Of a stretch of 64,000 bases of DNA, positions 43,242 through 51,896 are shown piece by piece. The notes below the pieces were generated by a model. The model did not search any database. It was not told the origin of the DNA and worked only from the letters and a program-made list of their open reading frames with translations. The translations under genes and the position numbers were made by a program. This stretch comes from Clostridium bowmanii (GTDB taxonomy: Bacteria > Bacillota > Clostridia > Clostridiales > Clostridiaceae), in assembly GCF_018861315.1 (NCBI RefSeq), contig NZ_JAHLDL010000001.1, forward strand, positions 63,923 to 127,922, written 5' to 3'. Every line of letters starts with the position of its first letter. Position 1 is the stretch's first letter.

Positions 43242-44126
43242 TTATGCTTCCACCTCCATTTTCTTACTAAAGTAAACTTGAACTAAAGTAACCACTGCTA
43301 CCATCAAAAATAGGAAAAATGCCTCTGCTTGGCCCACACCATATTGTTGTGATAAAAATGCTTTATTATATACACTCATAGAAATCATTTCTGTAGCTTT
43401 AAAAGGTCCACCTTTAGTAAGTGTAATGTTCACATCATAAACCATAAATGCTCTCTGCAAAGATAAGAAAATGCACACTGTAAAAGATGGTATCATCATA
43501 GGAAGAATTATTTTTTTCATTTTTGTAAATCCATTAGCACCATCGATACTTGCTGCTTCTAGAATATCCTTTGGAACATTCATAAATCCAGCAATGTAAA
43601 TAATCATCATATATCCTGAATACTGCCAAACCCCTACTATTACTAAGGCCCAAAATGCCTTAGTGGGATTTGAAAGCCAGGAAGATGAAAAAATAGAAAT
43701 ATCAAAATTCTTCCCTATGTAAGTTAATACATTAGAAAATAAAAACTGCCAAATATATCCTAGTAAAACTCCCCCTATAAGATTAGGAGTAAAGAATCCA
43801 CTTCTGAAGAAGTTTTGTGCTTTAATTCCACTAGTTAATACATATGCAAGTAAAAAAGCTATTACATTTGTGAGAATCACTGTAAAAAATACGTAATATC
43901 CAGTTAATTGAAACGAGGACCAAAACGCCTTATCCTTAAAAACTACTAAATAATTTTTAGCTCCTACAAAGGAAATATTTGAAGATATTCCATTCCAATC
44001 AGTAAAAGTTAGAAAAATTCCAAATAAAAACGGCATTACTATCACTGTAAAAAATATAAAAGTAGTAGGACCTGCAAATAGTAAATAATTTTTTAATTTA
44101 TTTAAAAAACCTTTTTCTTGATCCAT
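43242..44126 (-). CDS. ABC sugar importer permease (MalF-like)
   Basis: 294 residues, six helices, CUT1 family. The N-terminal KLKNYLLFAGPTTFIFFTVI and FTDWNGISSNISFVGAKNYL, and the EAA loop VPKDILEAASIDGANGFTKM followed by KIILPMMIP, identify it. It forms the membrane channel with the next gene product. ATG at 44126 follows GAGGAGAGG. It is separated from the binding-protein gene by 87 bp holding a hairpin that may set relative expression. Confidence 0.9.
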   Translation of the reverse strand: MDQEKGFLNKLKNYLLFAGPTTFIFFTVIVMPFLFGIFLTFTDWNGISSNISFVGAKNYLVVFKDKAFWSSFQLTGYYVFFTVILTNVIAFLLAYVLTSGIKAQNFFRSGFFTPNLIGGVLLGYIWQFLFSNVLTYIGKNFDISIFSSSWLSNPTKAFWALVIVGVWQYSGYMMIIYIAGFMNVPKDILEAASIDGANGFTKMKKIILPMMIPSFTVCIFLSLQRAFMVYDVNITLTKGGPFKATEMISMSVYNKAFLSQQYGVGQAEAFFLFLMVAVVTLVQVYFSKKMEVEA

Positions 44127-44162
44127 ATTAATATCCTCTCCTCATAATTTTTTTCATGTAAA

Positions 44163-44193
44163 ATAGCGGATAGAAAGCATAAGCCTATCCGCT
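44163..44193 (-). promoter_or_regulatory. Intra-operon hairpin after the binding-protein gene
   Basis: ATAGCGGATAG pairs with CTATCCGCTAT around a nine-base loop. The U-run after it on the minus strand is short. Such hairpins stabilise the upstream binding-protein mRNA or cause partial termination, giving excess binding protein over permease. Confidence 0.6.
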
Positions 44194-44213
44194 ATCTAAC
44201 ATTAATTAACTAC

Positions 44214-45530
44214 TTATTTAACATTTTTCCAGTAATTTTGTATTTCAGTAGCAAGTGCAGCTTTGTCGCTCTTTCCTGCTAGATATTTTTGCATTGAAGC
44301 ACCAACTTCTTTCCAATGATCAGCAGGCATAACTGTCATAAATTGTATTGCATTTCCACTACTCATGTAGCTCTTAATTGATTTTGCTAATGGGTCTTTA
44401 GGTTCTAAAGTAATATTTTTAAATGCTGGAATTATATTTGCTTTATTTACAATAAAATCTTGCCCTTTATCGCTATACACTAGCCACTCTAAAAATTTCT
44501 TTGCAGCCGCCTGTTGATCCACATTATTATTCTCTTTATCAACACCAATATATTTAGTTACTCCTACCGGTATCCCGTTATTTCCGTAATCTTCAGCAGT
44601 ATTGCTTATTGGTACTGGTATAAATCCAAAGTTTACGTTATCTCCTGCAAATTCTTTTATTTGTGGCCAAGCCCAGTTGCCCATAAACCAGAAGCCAACT
44701 TTGTCGGTTCCCATGTATTGTTGATCATTTTCATAAGTTCCTGCTAATGGATCTTTAGTATCTATGTTATATTTTTTCATCATATCAAAAGTGTCTATCA
44801 AGCCATTAAATTGTTTGTTTTTAGCTAGGTCTACTTTACCTGCCTTTAAGTCCTCTAAGAATTTAGTAACTTCTTTTGAGTCCTTTGATTGAGTTGAGTA
44901 AGCAATTGGTAGAATATGTCCAGCTAGAGACCAGTCCATTGGAGATATTGCTAATGCATCAACTCCACTAGTTTTCACCTTTTTAAATGCTTCTTCTAAA
45001 TCCTTAGTTGTCTTAATAACTTTTGGATCAACTCCAGCTTTATCTAAAACGTTTTTATTATATATTATTCCGGTGCCTTCTACAGTAAGTGGAAAAGCCA
45101 TAACCTTACCATCGCTTGTTTTAACTGAATCAAGACTTTTATCTGAGGCATCTTTAACCCATTTTTCATTTGTTAGGTCTGCAAATTTGTCACTAAATTT
45201 AGGTATATCACCAGGGTCTAGCATTGAAAGTGATGGTGCATTACCTGAAGCATACATTGCCGATACCTTTTCAAAGGGTGATTGTCCAGCAGCAGCTGCT
45301 ATAACCTCAACTTTAATAGTAGGATTATCTTGTGTAAATACTTTGGCAGCTTCCTCTAATTGAAGTTGAATTTCACCTTTTGAATTTAAAAAACTAATTT
45401 TAACTTCCTTTGCTGCTACCGTCCCTTTATCCGTTGCCGTAGTCTCAACAGCCTTTTTACCACAACCCACAAATACAGTTGCTACTAATACCACAGATAG
45501 CATTAACGATAATAATTTTGATTTTTTCAT
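44214..45530 (-). CDS. Sugar-binding lipoprotein of the ABC importer (family 1)
   Basis: 438 residues. The N-terminal signal ends in lipobox VFVGC with the lipid-accepting Cys at residue 23, followed by a Lys/Thr linker. The mature part is a family 1 extracellular solute-binding protein (VKISFLNSKGEIQLQLEEAA, FPLTVEGTGIIYNKNVLDKA, MGTDKVGFWFMGNWAWPQIK). It is anchored outside the cell and delivers sucrose or a related oligosaccharide to the permeases. Raffinose-type sugars are possible given the GH36 enzyme elsewhere in the window. It is the first gene of the operon, about 120 bases after the predicted transcription start. Confidence 0.9.
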   Translation of the reverse strand: MKKSKLLSLMLSVVLVATVFVGCGKKAVETTATDKGTVAAKEVKISFLNSKGEIQLQLEEAAKVFTQDNPTIKVEVIAAAAGQSPFEKVSAMYASGNAPSLSMLDPGDIPKFSDKFADLTNEKWVKDASDKSLDSVKTSDGKVMAFPLTVEGTGIIYNKNVLDKAGVDPKVIKTTKDLEEAFKKVKTSGVDALAISPMDWSLAGHILPIAYSTQSKDSKEVTKFLEDLKAGKVDLAKNKQFNGLIDTFDMMKKYNIDTKDPLAGTYENDQQYMGTDKVGFWFMGNWAWPQIKEFAGDNVNFGFIPVPISNTAEDYGNNGIPVGVTKYIGVDKENNNVDQQAAAKKFLEWLVYSDKGQDFIVNKANIIPAFKNITLEPKDPLAKSIKSYMSSGNAIQFMTVMPADHWKEVGASMQKYLAGKSDKAALATEIQNYWKNVK

Positions 45531-45577
45531 TTTTTTTCCCCCTTTTTTAATTAACTTTCTAACGATTAAAATCTTAA

Positions 45578-45626
45578 TGTAAATTCTTATGCAACTTTTA
45601 TTAATTTTTCTTGCAAATTTTTATGC
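45578..45626 (-). repeat. Direct repeats in the leader of the sucrose operon
   Basis: The minus strand carries GCATAAAAATTTGCA (complement of 45612-45626) and GCATAAGAATTTACA (complement of 45578-45592). They match at 13 of 15 positions, 34 bp apart, between the promoter and the first gene. They could be a second regulatory site. No regulator is assigned. Confidence 0.45.
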
Positions 45627-45659
45627 GAATCGCTCTGTAAACCTTTAACTTGTAATTTT

Positions 45660-45698
45660 ATTATAAGACTATTCAGTTTATATGTCAAGCGCTTAACA
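45660..45698 (-). promoter_or_regulatory. SigA promoter overlapped by a LacI-type operator, sucrose operon
   Basis: On the minus strand, TTGACA (complement of 45683-45688), a 17-bp spacer and TATAAT (complement of 45660-45665) form a full-consensus promoter. The palindrome TGTTAAGCGCTTGACA (45683-45698) has the AAGCGCTT core of LacI-family operators and covers the -35. A repressor bound there would block RNA polymerase. The spacing differs by two bases from a CcpA cre site, so the local LacI protein is the better candidate. Confidence 0.8.
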
Positions 45699-45788
45699 TA
45701 TTATTTTAAAAAAACATCTTTGATATGATAATAGGGCTATAGCCCCTTTATATTATGTTTTACACTCTACTTACTATACTTAAGTATT

Positions 45789-46504
45789 TTAAGAATCTTG
45801 TGTTTTGGTTAATTTAGCTTTAGTTTTAATTAATCTTAAAAAAGTTAAAATCCCTCCTATCATACAAATAACTGTTGCAGTTATATATACAGTTTTCATA
45901 CCATAAATAAATGCATCATTTCTTCCTATTACGTAATCAGTTACATGATAGCCAATTTTATAACTCATCCTGTTATATAAAATAGTAGTAGCTAAAGCTA
46001 TTCCACATACCATTCCTAAATTTCTTACAAGCGCATTTACACTACCTGCAATACCTAGCTTATCCTTTGGAACTGTGGACATTACCAATGAATTATTAGG
46101 TGATTGAAATAACCCATTTCCTAAAGACATAACAGCTATAAAAATCACCATGCTTATTACCGAAGACTGCTCATTTAAAGTCGACATTAATAGTAACCCA
46201 AGACTTGTAACCATATTATACCTATTGGTACATTTATTAAAAATATATATTCCCAGCTGGTAGCACTTACTATAAATCCTCCCAGTGCCGGTCCTACCAA
46301 GGATCCAAGTGCCACGAAGGTTCCCGTAATCCCCAATGCCCTTCCTCTTTCATTTGCTGGAAATACTTCAGTGATAATCCCTTGATTATTTGCCATAGTA
46401 CCTGCAGCTACTATTCCCTGTATTACTCTAGCCAAAACTAAAATTGGAAATGACCTTGTTATTCCACAAAATAGTGAACCTAAAGTAAATAGTGCTATTT
46501 CCAA
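45789..46504 (-). pseudogene. EmrB/QacA (DHA2) type MFS exporter, truncated and internally deleted
   Basis: The upstream piece (46187-46504) reads FTLGSLFCGITRSFPILVLA, VIQGIVAAGTMANNQGII and VGPALGGFIVSATSWEYIFL. This is the helix 2-5 region of 14-helix drug exporters, lacking the first helix. After NVPIGII it jumps, with a frame change near 46200, to the last third (45789-46214): IFIAVMSLGNGLFQSPNNSL, KDKLGIAGSVNALVRNLGMV. The two pieces total about 240 residues where about 470 are expected. The N-terminus and the middle are gone, so it cannot be functional. Confidence 0.8.
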
Positions 46505-46785
46505 TCTTTGTAATTAATTCCAGCTAACATCCTTAATATCATAACTTAACTTTTAACACATTACAATTGATATATCTTCCTTTCCAGTTATTCCATTGAC
46601 TCTAAATATGCACAATCTCAGTTATAAAAGATAAAAACATTAGTTATAAAATTAACAAATCAACTTATGATTTCGTATTAGCATATAGATAAAAATAGTG
46701 GATAATATAAATATATTTAATTGCAAATTTGTGTTACTCTAAATATAGTTTTAAAATAAATAAGGTTTACTAAGGGAGTGAAATC

Positions 46786-47106
46786 ATGAAAAAAGTACTT
46801 ACTACCTGCGGTTATTGTGGATGTGGGTGTAATTATTACATAAATGTTGATAATAATGAAATAGTAGGCATTACTCCTAAAAATAACGATATTGTTAGCA
46901 AAGGAAAACTATGCGTTAAAGGTTGGCAATTATATATCTGTGTTAATCATAATGACAGGTTAAAGCAGCCTTTGATTAAAAATAAAGATGGAATATTTGA
47001 AGAGGTTACTTGGGAAATTGCATTTGAGTTCATAAATAAGTCTCTTAAAAACATCATTGAAAAAAATGGTCCAAAAGCTGTGAGAGTTTCCTTCCGAAGT
47101 CGTTAA
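46786..47106 (+). pseudogene. Formate dehydrogenase alpha-subunit stub (fdhF N-terminus)
   Basis: 106 residues from ATG 46786 (AAGGGAGTG upstream). The N-terminal [4Fe-4S] motif is present as TTCGYCGCGCNYYI (Cys8, Cys11, Cys15) and GKLCVKGWQ (Cys43), followed by the domain I segment DRLKQPLIKNKDGIFEEVTW. Then it stops after GPKAVRVSFRSR. A full FdhF is about 700 residues and needs the SeCys/Cys and molybdopterin domains, none of which follow. mobA begins about 40 bp downstream. This is a deletion relic of a formate dehydrogenase operon. Confidence 0.85.
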
Positions 47107-47146
47107 TATTGCAGCTTCGAAGAAGATGATTAAAGGAGTGAAATTA

Positions 47147-47758
47147 TTGAAGGACTTTGGCTCTGCAGTTATTTTATGTGGTGGAAAAAGTATTAGAATG
47201 GGCTTTGATAAATGCAAACTTAAAGTAAAGAATAGGTTCTTAATAGATATTATTGCAGAGCAATTAGAGCAAGTTTTTGAAAATATAGTTTTAGTATCAA
47301 ATGATCTACAAAAATTTAATGATATTAAATATACCGTGGTGGAAGATATAATATCAAATAGAGGCCCTATAGGAGCTATTTATACGGCACTAAAAGAGAC
47401 CTCCTCCAAATATGTTTTCATAACTGCTTGTGATATGCCCATAATAAATTTAGCCTATATAAAGTATATGATGGAACTTATAAAAAGCGAGGATGTAGAT
47501 GGAGTGGTCTCTTGTAACTCTAAATATATAGAGCCCCTTTATGCTTTTTATTCTACAGATATGATTAATAACTTTGAAAATGAGATAGCTAAAGATAACT
47601 TTAAGCTTATTGATGTAATTAAAAACAGTAATATGCTCTATGTAGAAGAAACTAAATGGAGACAATATTGTAATGGCATGGATATTTTCACTAATTTAAA
47701 TTATGAATCTGATCTTACCGTTTTAAAAAATATTTTTATGGAGGACTTTGAGATATAA
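47147..47758 (+). CDS. mobA: Molybdenum cofactor guanylyltransferase
   Basis: 203 residues from TTG at 47147, chosen because AAAGGAG lies at the right distance; the ATG at 47126 precedes that site. The nucleotide-binding motif is AVILCGGKSIRMGFDKCKLK, followed by SNRGPIGAIYTALKETSSKY and the metal-binding ITACDMPII. The enzyme adds GMP to molybdopterin for bis-MGD enzymes such as formate dehydrogenase. The stop overlaps the fdhD start (TAATG). With fdhF reduced to a stub, the cofactor must serve another enzyme elsewhere or the gene is on its way out. Confidence 0.88.
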   Translation: MKDFGSAVILCGGKSIRMGFDKCKLKVKNRFLIDIIAEQLEQVFENIVLVSNDLQKFNDIKYTVVEDIISNRGPIGAIYTALKETSSKYVFITACDMPIINLAYIKYMMELIKSEDVDGVVSCNSKYIEPLYAFYSTDMINNFENEIAKDNFKLIDVIKNSNMLYVEETKWRQYCNGMDIFTNLNYESDLTVLKNIFMEDFEI

Positions 47759-48528
47759 TGAACTCAACAAGAAAAATGAACATTAGAAGGATAAATAATG
47801 AGAAACAGGAGGATACCTGTGATTTAATAATAGAAGAAGTACCCTTAGAATTATTTGTTAATTATGACTTTTATGCAGCCCTTATGTGTACCGCTGTTGA
47901 AGTAAGGGAATTAGCTATAGGATTTCTATTTTGCGAAGGAATCCTATCCTCTATTAATTCCATTAAGAGCATAGAAGAAAAGTATGAAAATAGAATATGT
48001 ATTGTTCTAGCTCATGAAGTAATTATGGATAGTACTAATGTAAGCGCCATAACTTCTGGCTGTGGTAATGGTAGTGTCCATATAAAATCTCTTGAAGAAG
48101 GTAGTATTAAATCTATTGAGCATAATTGTAAATTTGCTATTGTAGATATTTTAAAACTTATGAATGAATTTAATAGTAAATCAGAACTTTTCAGACAAAC
48201 CGGAGGTGTTCATAGTTGCTGCATTTGTAATGATAATAGCTTGCTTCTTTTTTCTGAGGATATGGGACGTCATAATGCCTTAGATAAGGTTATAGGTAAG
48301 GCATTAATGGTCAATATGGGTCTTGCAGACAAGCTTGTAATGACCACTGGTAGGATTTCTTCAGATATAATTATTAAAGTAGCAAAAGCGGGTATACAAC
48401 TTATAGCCTCCCATTCAGCACCAACCTCATTAGCCATAAATATTGCAAAAGCTGCAAATATAACTATAATTGGTTTTGCAAGAGGTAGTAGAATGAATAT
48501 TTATTGCAATGAAGATAGAATAATTTAA
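47758..48528 (+). CDS. fdhD: Formate dehydrogenase accessory sulfurtransferase
   Basis: 256 residues. EEVPLELFVNYDFYAALMCT, VRELAIGFLFCEGIL and SGCGNG are FdhD segments. The sulfur-carrying cysteines are in FRQTGGVHSCCICND, and the closing block is EDMGRHNALDKVIGKAL, TTGRISSDIIIKVAKAGIQL and SHSAPTSLAI. The protein binds Mo-bisMGD and passes a sulfur from IscS to it, essential for formate dehydrogenase activity. It overlaps mobA by one base. It is intact although the neighbouring fdhF is destroyed. Confidence 0.92.
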   Translation: MNSTRKMNIRRINNEKQEDTCDLIIEEVPLELFVNYDFYAALMCTAVEVRELAIGFLFCEGILSSINSIKSIEEKYENRICIVLAHEVIMDSTNVSAITSGCGNGSVHIKSLEEGSIKSIEHNCKFAIVDILKLMNEFNSKSELFRQTGGVHSCCICNDNSLLLFSEDMGRHNALDKVIGKALMVNMGLADKLVMTTGRISSDIIIKVAKAGIQLIASHSAPTSLAINIAKAANITIIGFARGSRMNIYCNEDRII

Positions 48529-48590
48529 TTAAGATATAAATTAAAACATGGAGGAATAAATATATTCTCCTAGTTTTAGATTTACTGTAT

Positions 48591-48725
48591 TTATTTATCC
48601 TTATGAGTAGCGGAGATTTCAATTAACCTTACTATAGCATATTAAATAAGTGCATAAACAATCATAGCTATAATAGTAGCAGGCTCCAAAACTGACTTTG
48701 TTTCTATTCCTTTAGTAACAACCAT
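48591..48725 (-). pseudogene. Degenerate remnant of an unidentified membrane-protein gene
   Basis: The minus strand from ATG 48725 reads MVVTKGIETKSVLEPATIIA, MIVYALI, a stop, then YAIVRLIEISATHKDK and stop in the same frame. The hydrophobic segment and charged tail look protein-like, but the nonsense codon and lack of any upstream frame indicate decay. I cannot name the family. The rest of 48529-48893 shows nothing else but the ribosome site of the next gene. Confidence 0.35.
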
Positions 48726-48893
48726 TATAAAAATTGCGAACTTTCAATTTTAACATAACTTGGAATTCCATATCCTATTAGTTAACTATGTATTAACTTT
48801 CATCAATAAGTCTTGTAAATTCACCTTAAATGGAGCATGCTATATATCAGAAAGCGTACGAGCATTAAATATTTGCATGAAGGAGAGTTGCGT

Positions 48894-49403
48894 ATGTTTG
48901 GTTATATCCTTATCTTTTTAGCTAAAATAATTGAGGTTTCATTAACTACTGTTAGAGTAGTCCTCATAACCAGAGGTGAAAAATTTTATGGGGCTGTTAT
49001 TGGTTTCTTTGAGGTACTTATATGGTTATATGTAATTAGTACTGTCCTTGTTGGAATAAGTGAAGAACCATTTAAAATGATAATTTATGCATTAGGATTT
49101 TCTTGTGGAAACTATATCGGATGTATTTTAGAAGATAAACTAGCACTAGGACTCATGACCATAAATGCTATTGTATCTGAAAAAGATGGCGATGAACTTG
49201 CTAAAATATTGAGAGCAGAAAATGTAGGGGTTACTCTTATTGAAGCGGAAGGTTTAAAAGAAGATAAAAAAATGCTTATCTTACATGTTAAAAGAAAAAG
49301 AAAATCTGAAATATTGAAAGTAATAAAAAATTCTCATATAAAGGCTGTAATTTCTCTAATGGATACTAAAACTCTATATGGTGGTTATGGTATTAAAAAA
49401 TAA
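48894..49403 (+). CDS. UPF0316 / DUF2179 membrane protein
   Basis: 169 residues from ATG 48894, preceded by GAAGGAGAG; the frame extends to 48837 without a site. Three N-terminal helices (YILIFLAKIIEVSLTTVRVV, FFEVLIWLYVISTVLVGI, IIYALGFSCGNYIGCILED) are followed by a soluble DUF2179-like domain of about 80 residues (GLMTINAIVSEKDGDELAKI to SLMDTKTLYGGYG). Family UPF0316 is widespread in Firmicutes. Its role is unknown; the DUF2179 fold resembles small ligand-binding ACT/RCK-like domains. Monocistronic with a terminator. Confidence 0.85.
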   Translation: MFGYILIFLAKIIEVSLTTVRVVLITRGEKFYGAVIGFFEVLIWLYVISTVLVGISEEPFKMIIYALGFSCGNYIGCILEDKLALGLMTINAIVSEKDGDELAKILRAENVGVTLIEAEGLKEDKKMLILHVKRKRKSEILKVIKNSHIKAVISLMDTKTLYGGYGIKK

Positions 49404-49410
49404 TAGATAA

Positions 49411-49450
49411 AATAATACACATAGATAAAATATCTATGTGTATTATTATT
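49411..49450 (+). terminator. Terminator of the UPF0316 gene
   Basis: AATAATACACATAGATA and its exact complement enclose AAA, followed by TATTTT. Confidence 0.8.
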
Positions 49451-49579
49451 TTCAACAGCGGCAACCTGAATGATTACTGCTATTAATTTTTCTATATTAA
49501 ACTATATGAATATTTTAAATATGATGTTAACATCACTATGATATACTTAAATTAAAATTGTATTGAGGAGCTGAATAAA

Positions 49580-50149
49580 ATGAGTGAAAAAGAAAAGATG
49601 TTGAATGGGGAAATATATAATGCCTATGACAAAAGTTTAGTACTCTTAAGAAATAAGGCTAGACATCTTACAAAATTATATAATAATACAGACCCTGAGG
49701 AAGTTGAAAACAGAATAACTATCATCAAAAAATTAATTGGGAAAATAGGCGAAAATTTTGAAATAGAACCTCCATTCCGTTGCGATTATGGTACTAATAT
49801 TGAAATAGGCGAAAATTTTTATGCCAATTTTAATTTTTTAGTTTTAGATGATGGACTTGTAACAATTGGAGATGATGTATTATTTGCTCCTAATGTAAGT
49901 ATATTTACCGCAACTCATCTAATTGATCCTAAGCTTAGACCCAAAAATGCTGATTACACAAAAGCTGTTACTATAGGAAATAATGTGTGGGTTGGTGGTG
50001 GTGCTATTATAAATCCCGGTGTGACTATCGGGGATAATAGTGTAATAGGTTCTGGTAGTGTGGTTACAAAAGATATTCCATCCAATGTTGTGGCTGTTGG
50101 AAACCCTTGTAAAATAATAAAATATCTTACTCTTCAACTTTGTGAATAA
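49580..50149 (+). CDS. Maltose/galactoside O-acetyltransferase-type enzyme
   Basis: 189 residues. The N-terminal Mac domain (KEKMLNGEIYNAYDKSLVLL) is followed by a left-handed parallel beta-helix built of hexapeptide repeats (IEIGENFYANFNFLVLDDGL, VTIGDDVLFAPNVSIFTATH, VTIGNNVWVGGGAIINPGVT). The catalytic His is in TATHLIDPKLRP. It transfers acetyl from acetyl-CoA to a sugar hydroxyl, with trimeric quaternary structure in relatives. Maa, LacA and NodL types cannot be separated by sight. ATG at 49580 follows TGAGGAG. Monocistronic. Confidence 0.9.
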   Translation: MSEKEKMLNGEIYNAYDKSLVLLRNKARHLTKLYNNTDPEEVENRITIIKKLIGKIGENFEIEPPFRCDYGTNIEIGENFYANFNFLVLDDGLVTIGDDVLFAPNVSIFTATHLIDPKLRPKNADYTKAVTIGNNVWVGGGAIINPGVTIGDNSVIGSGSVVTKDIPSNVVAVGNPCKIIKYLTLQLCE

Positions 50150-50204
50150 CTAAATTACCTTTATATATAATAGTACATTAATATTAAAAACCCAATTAAC
50201 GCAC

Positions 50205-50243
50205 AAAAAACTACCAAAATATAAATATATTTCGGTAGTTTTT
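50205..50243. terminator. Terminator between the acetyltransferase and the PLP/GNAT gene
   Basis: AAAAAACTACCAAAATATA pairs with TATATTTCGGTAGTTTTTT. One position is a G-U pair on the minus strand and A-C on the plus. It serves convergent genes and resembles the stem at 29495. Confidence 0.85.
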
Positions 50244-50253
50244 TTATTTTAAG

Positions 50254-51600
50254 CTAATCCATTGGATGATTATAAATCATACGGTCATATACGTGATCAA
50301 ATCCCATCTTACGATAAAGATTTTTCGCACGTTTATTATCAAGATCTACATGAAGGGACAAATTACCGTCTGTTAATTCAATTGCACGGCCAATAAGTTC
50401 TGAGGCGACACCACGACCTTTATTACCAGGCTTAACACCAATATAAGCTAAATGATAAGTGGAAATAAAATTTTCAAATCCCATATTGACAATAACACAA
50501 ATACCTTGTTCTTCTCCGTTTCGTTTGGCTATTAATAAAAATCCCTCTTTCATTGCTTTTTCTATAGCATCTACTGTCTCTCCCACCGAATCATTATAAG
50601 CTGCAAGCCAAGTTCGTGTCATATCCAGTAAATCAGCTTTGTTTTTATCATCAAAACTTGTAATTTCACAGACTTCAATTTCACTTCTTGCATCATTTAA
50701 AATAATTAAATGCTTGCCATTTTTAAGTTGTCCTTGTTTCACTTTTTTGGTAAAGGCAGCCATTGCATAGGCTTCTTTCCTTGAAACAATAACACCCTCA
50801 GTTTCACGAAGCATAGTAACTGCCTGCTTAAGCTCCTCTTCATCAATATCAATCATTTCAGCATTAGTCTCATCAATAATTTTTATAATGGACTGGACCA
50901 TATCTGTAGGTCTGTCTGGTAAACCCAAAGCTGTTTTTTTAGTGCCATTATTCTCAATTTGACTAATATGCATTTTCCTAACGTACTCATTTATATCATC
51001 TTGCCATGATGAATTAGCCCCACATAATAATTGAGGTAATTCGCTCAATTCTTCATGTACCCAGCTCTTTATTGTGCCACTATAAATACTTGAAAGGGTA
51101 TACCCAAATCCTAATTTTGTAGTTATGGTATCCACTTTAAAATCCATTCGTTCCAAACACTCTTTAGTCATGTCTTCAAATATAAGATGGCTCATAATGG
51201 TGTTTAAATCCCATTCGCAAGTCAAGTACATATTTCCCTTCTCTGCTATGTCTACCAATTGTGACCGAGAAAAGGTGCCTTTTTTATCTCTTAAATCTAA
51301 TAGTACTTCACTATCTAAACGAGACATTTTCCACTTTTCTTGCTTGAAAAGCGGAACCTTCACTTCAATTTCCTTCAATTTTGCAAATAACATTACCGAT
51401 TTTATGTAGCTTTCAGATCCATCAACTAAAATTTGCTTAAACCCATTAGCTATAGCATCTTTTACTAATACCTCTGAAATACGGTCATACTTATGTCCTG
51501 AAGGATTAGCTCCTTCAAGTTTCAAATATATCTCTCCGATACCTAATACCTTCTCTAATTTTTTTGCTCTCATTAAGGGTGTTCTTCCACTTTTTCTCAT
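50254..51600 (-). CDS. Fusion: fold-type II PLP-enzyme-like domain + GNAT acetyltransferase
   Basis: 448 residues from ATG 51600 (GAAGGAGAG upstream). Residues about 1-320 follow the threonine synthase/cysteine synthase fold. GRTPLMRAKKLEKVLGIGEI is the start, YLKLEGANPSGHKYDRISEV holds the PLP-binding Lys, TTKLGFGYTLSSIYSG sits in the position of the phosphate loop, and LRETEGVIVSRKEAYAMAAF matches the late 'EGI...e.s.a' stretch. Residues about 325-448 are a GNAT domain with the acetyl-CoA loop VKPGNKGRGVASELIGRAIE and VDLDNKRAKNLYRKMGFDHV. The usual SSGN asparagine loop is altered (DGSESYIKS), so catalysis by the first domain is uncertain. Making and acetylating an amino acid is conceivable. 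Confidence 0.75.
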   Translation of the reverse strand: MRKSGRTPLMRAKKLEKVLGIGEIYLKLEGANPSGHKYDRISEVLVKDAIANGFKQILVDGSESYIKSVMLFAKLKEIEVKVPLFKQEKWKMSRLDSEVLLDLRDKKGTFSRSQLVDIAEKGNMYLTCEWDLNTIMSHLIFEDMTKECLERMDFKVDTITTKLGFGYTLSSIYSGTIKSWVHEELSELPQLLCGANSSWQDDINEYVRKMHISQIENNGTKKTALGLPDRPTDMVQSIIKIIDETNAEMIDIDEEELKQAVTMLRETEGVIVSRKEAYAMAAFTKKVKQGQLKNGKHLIILNDARSEIEVCEITSFDDKNKADLLDMTRTWLAAYNDSVGETVDAIEKAMKEGFLLIAKRNGEEQGICVIVNMGFENFISTYHLAYIGVKPGNKGRGVASELIGRAIELTDGNLSLHVDLDNKRAKNLYRKMGFDHVYDRMIYNHPMD

Positions 51601-51896
51601 ATTAAATAATCTCTCCTTCAACACTTAATTGTGATTAAATTCAAAATAGCTCTATAAAGATCCCAATTATATCATAATATTTTTCAGCATTATTTCACTT
51701 CAACGAGAAAATTCACACCAGCATAACATGTTCAGAACATATTGTTACTGGCAATCTCATCTACTCTAAATGCCTATTTTACTGTGTTCTCTAGTTTATA
51801 GTATAACATTTCATGGCTAATTCTGCAAATGTATAGTGTTTTTTGTCATATTTTGTAGATATTATTCAATATTAATTACATGTCAAATTTGTTAGC

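Noticed and set aside
45683-45698. CcpA cre site over the sucrose promoter
   Set aside because: The palindrome has the central CG and flanking TG..CA, but the half-sites are two bases further apart than the cre consensus; a dedicated LacI regulator is adjacent.
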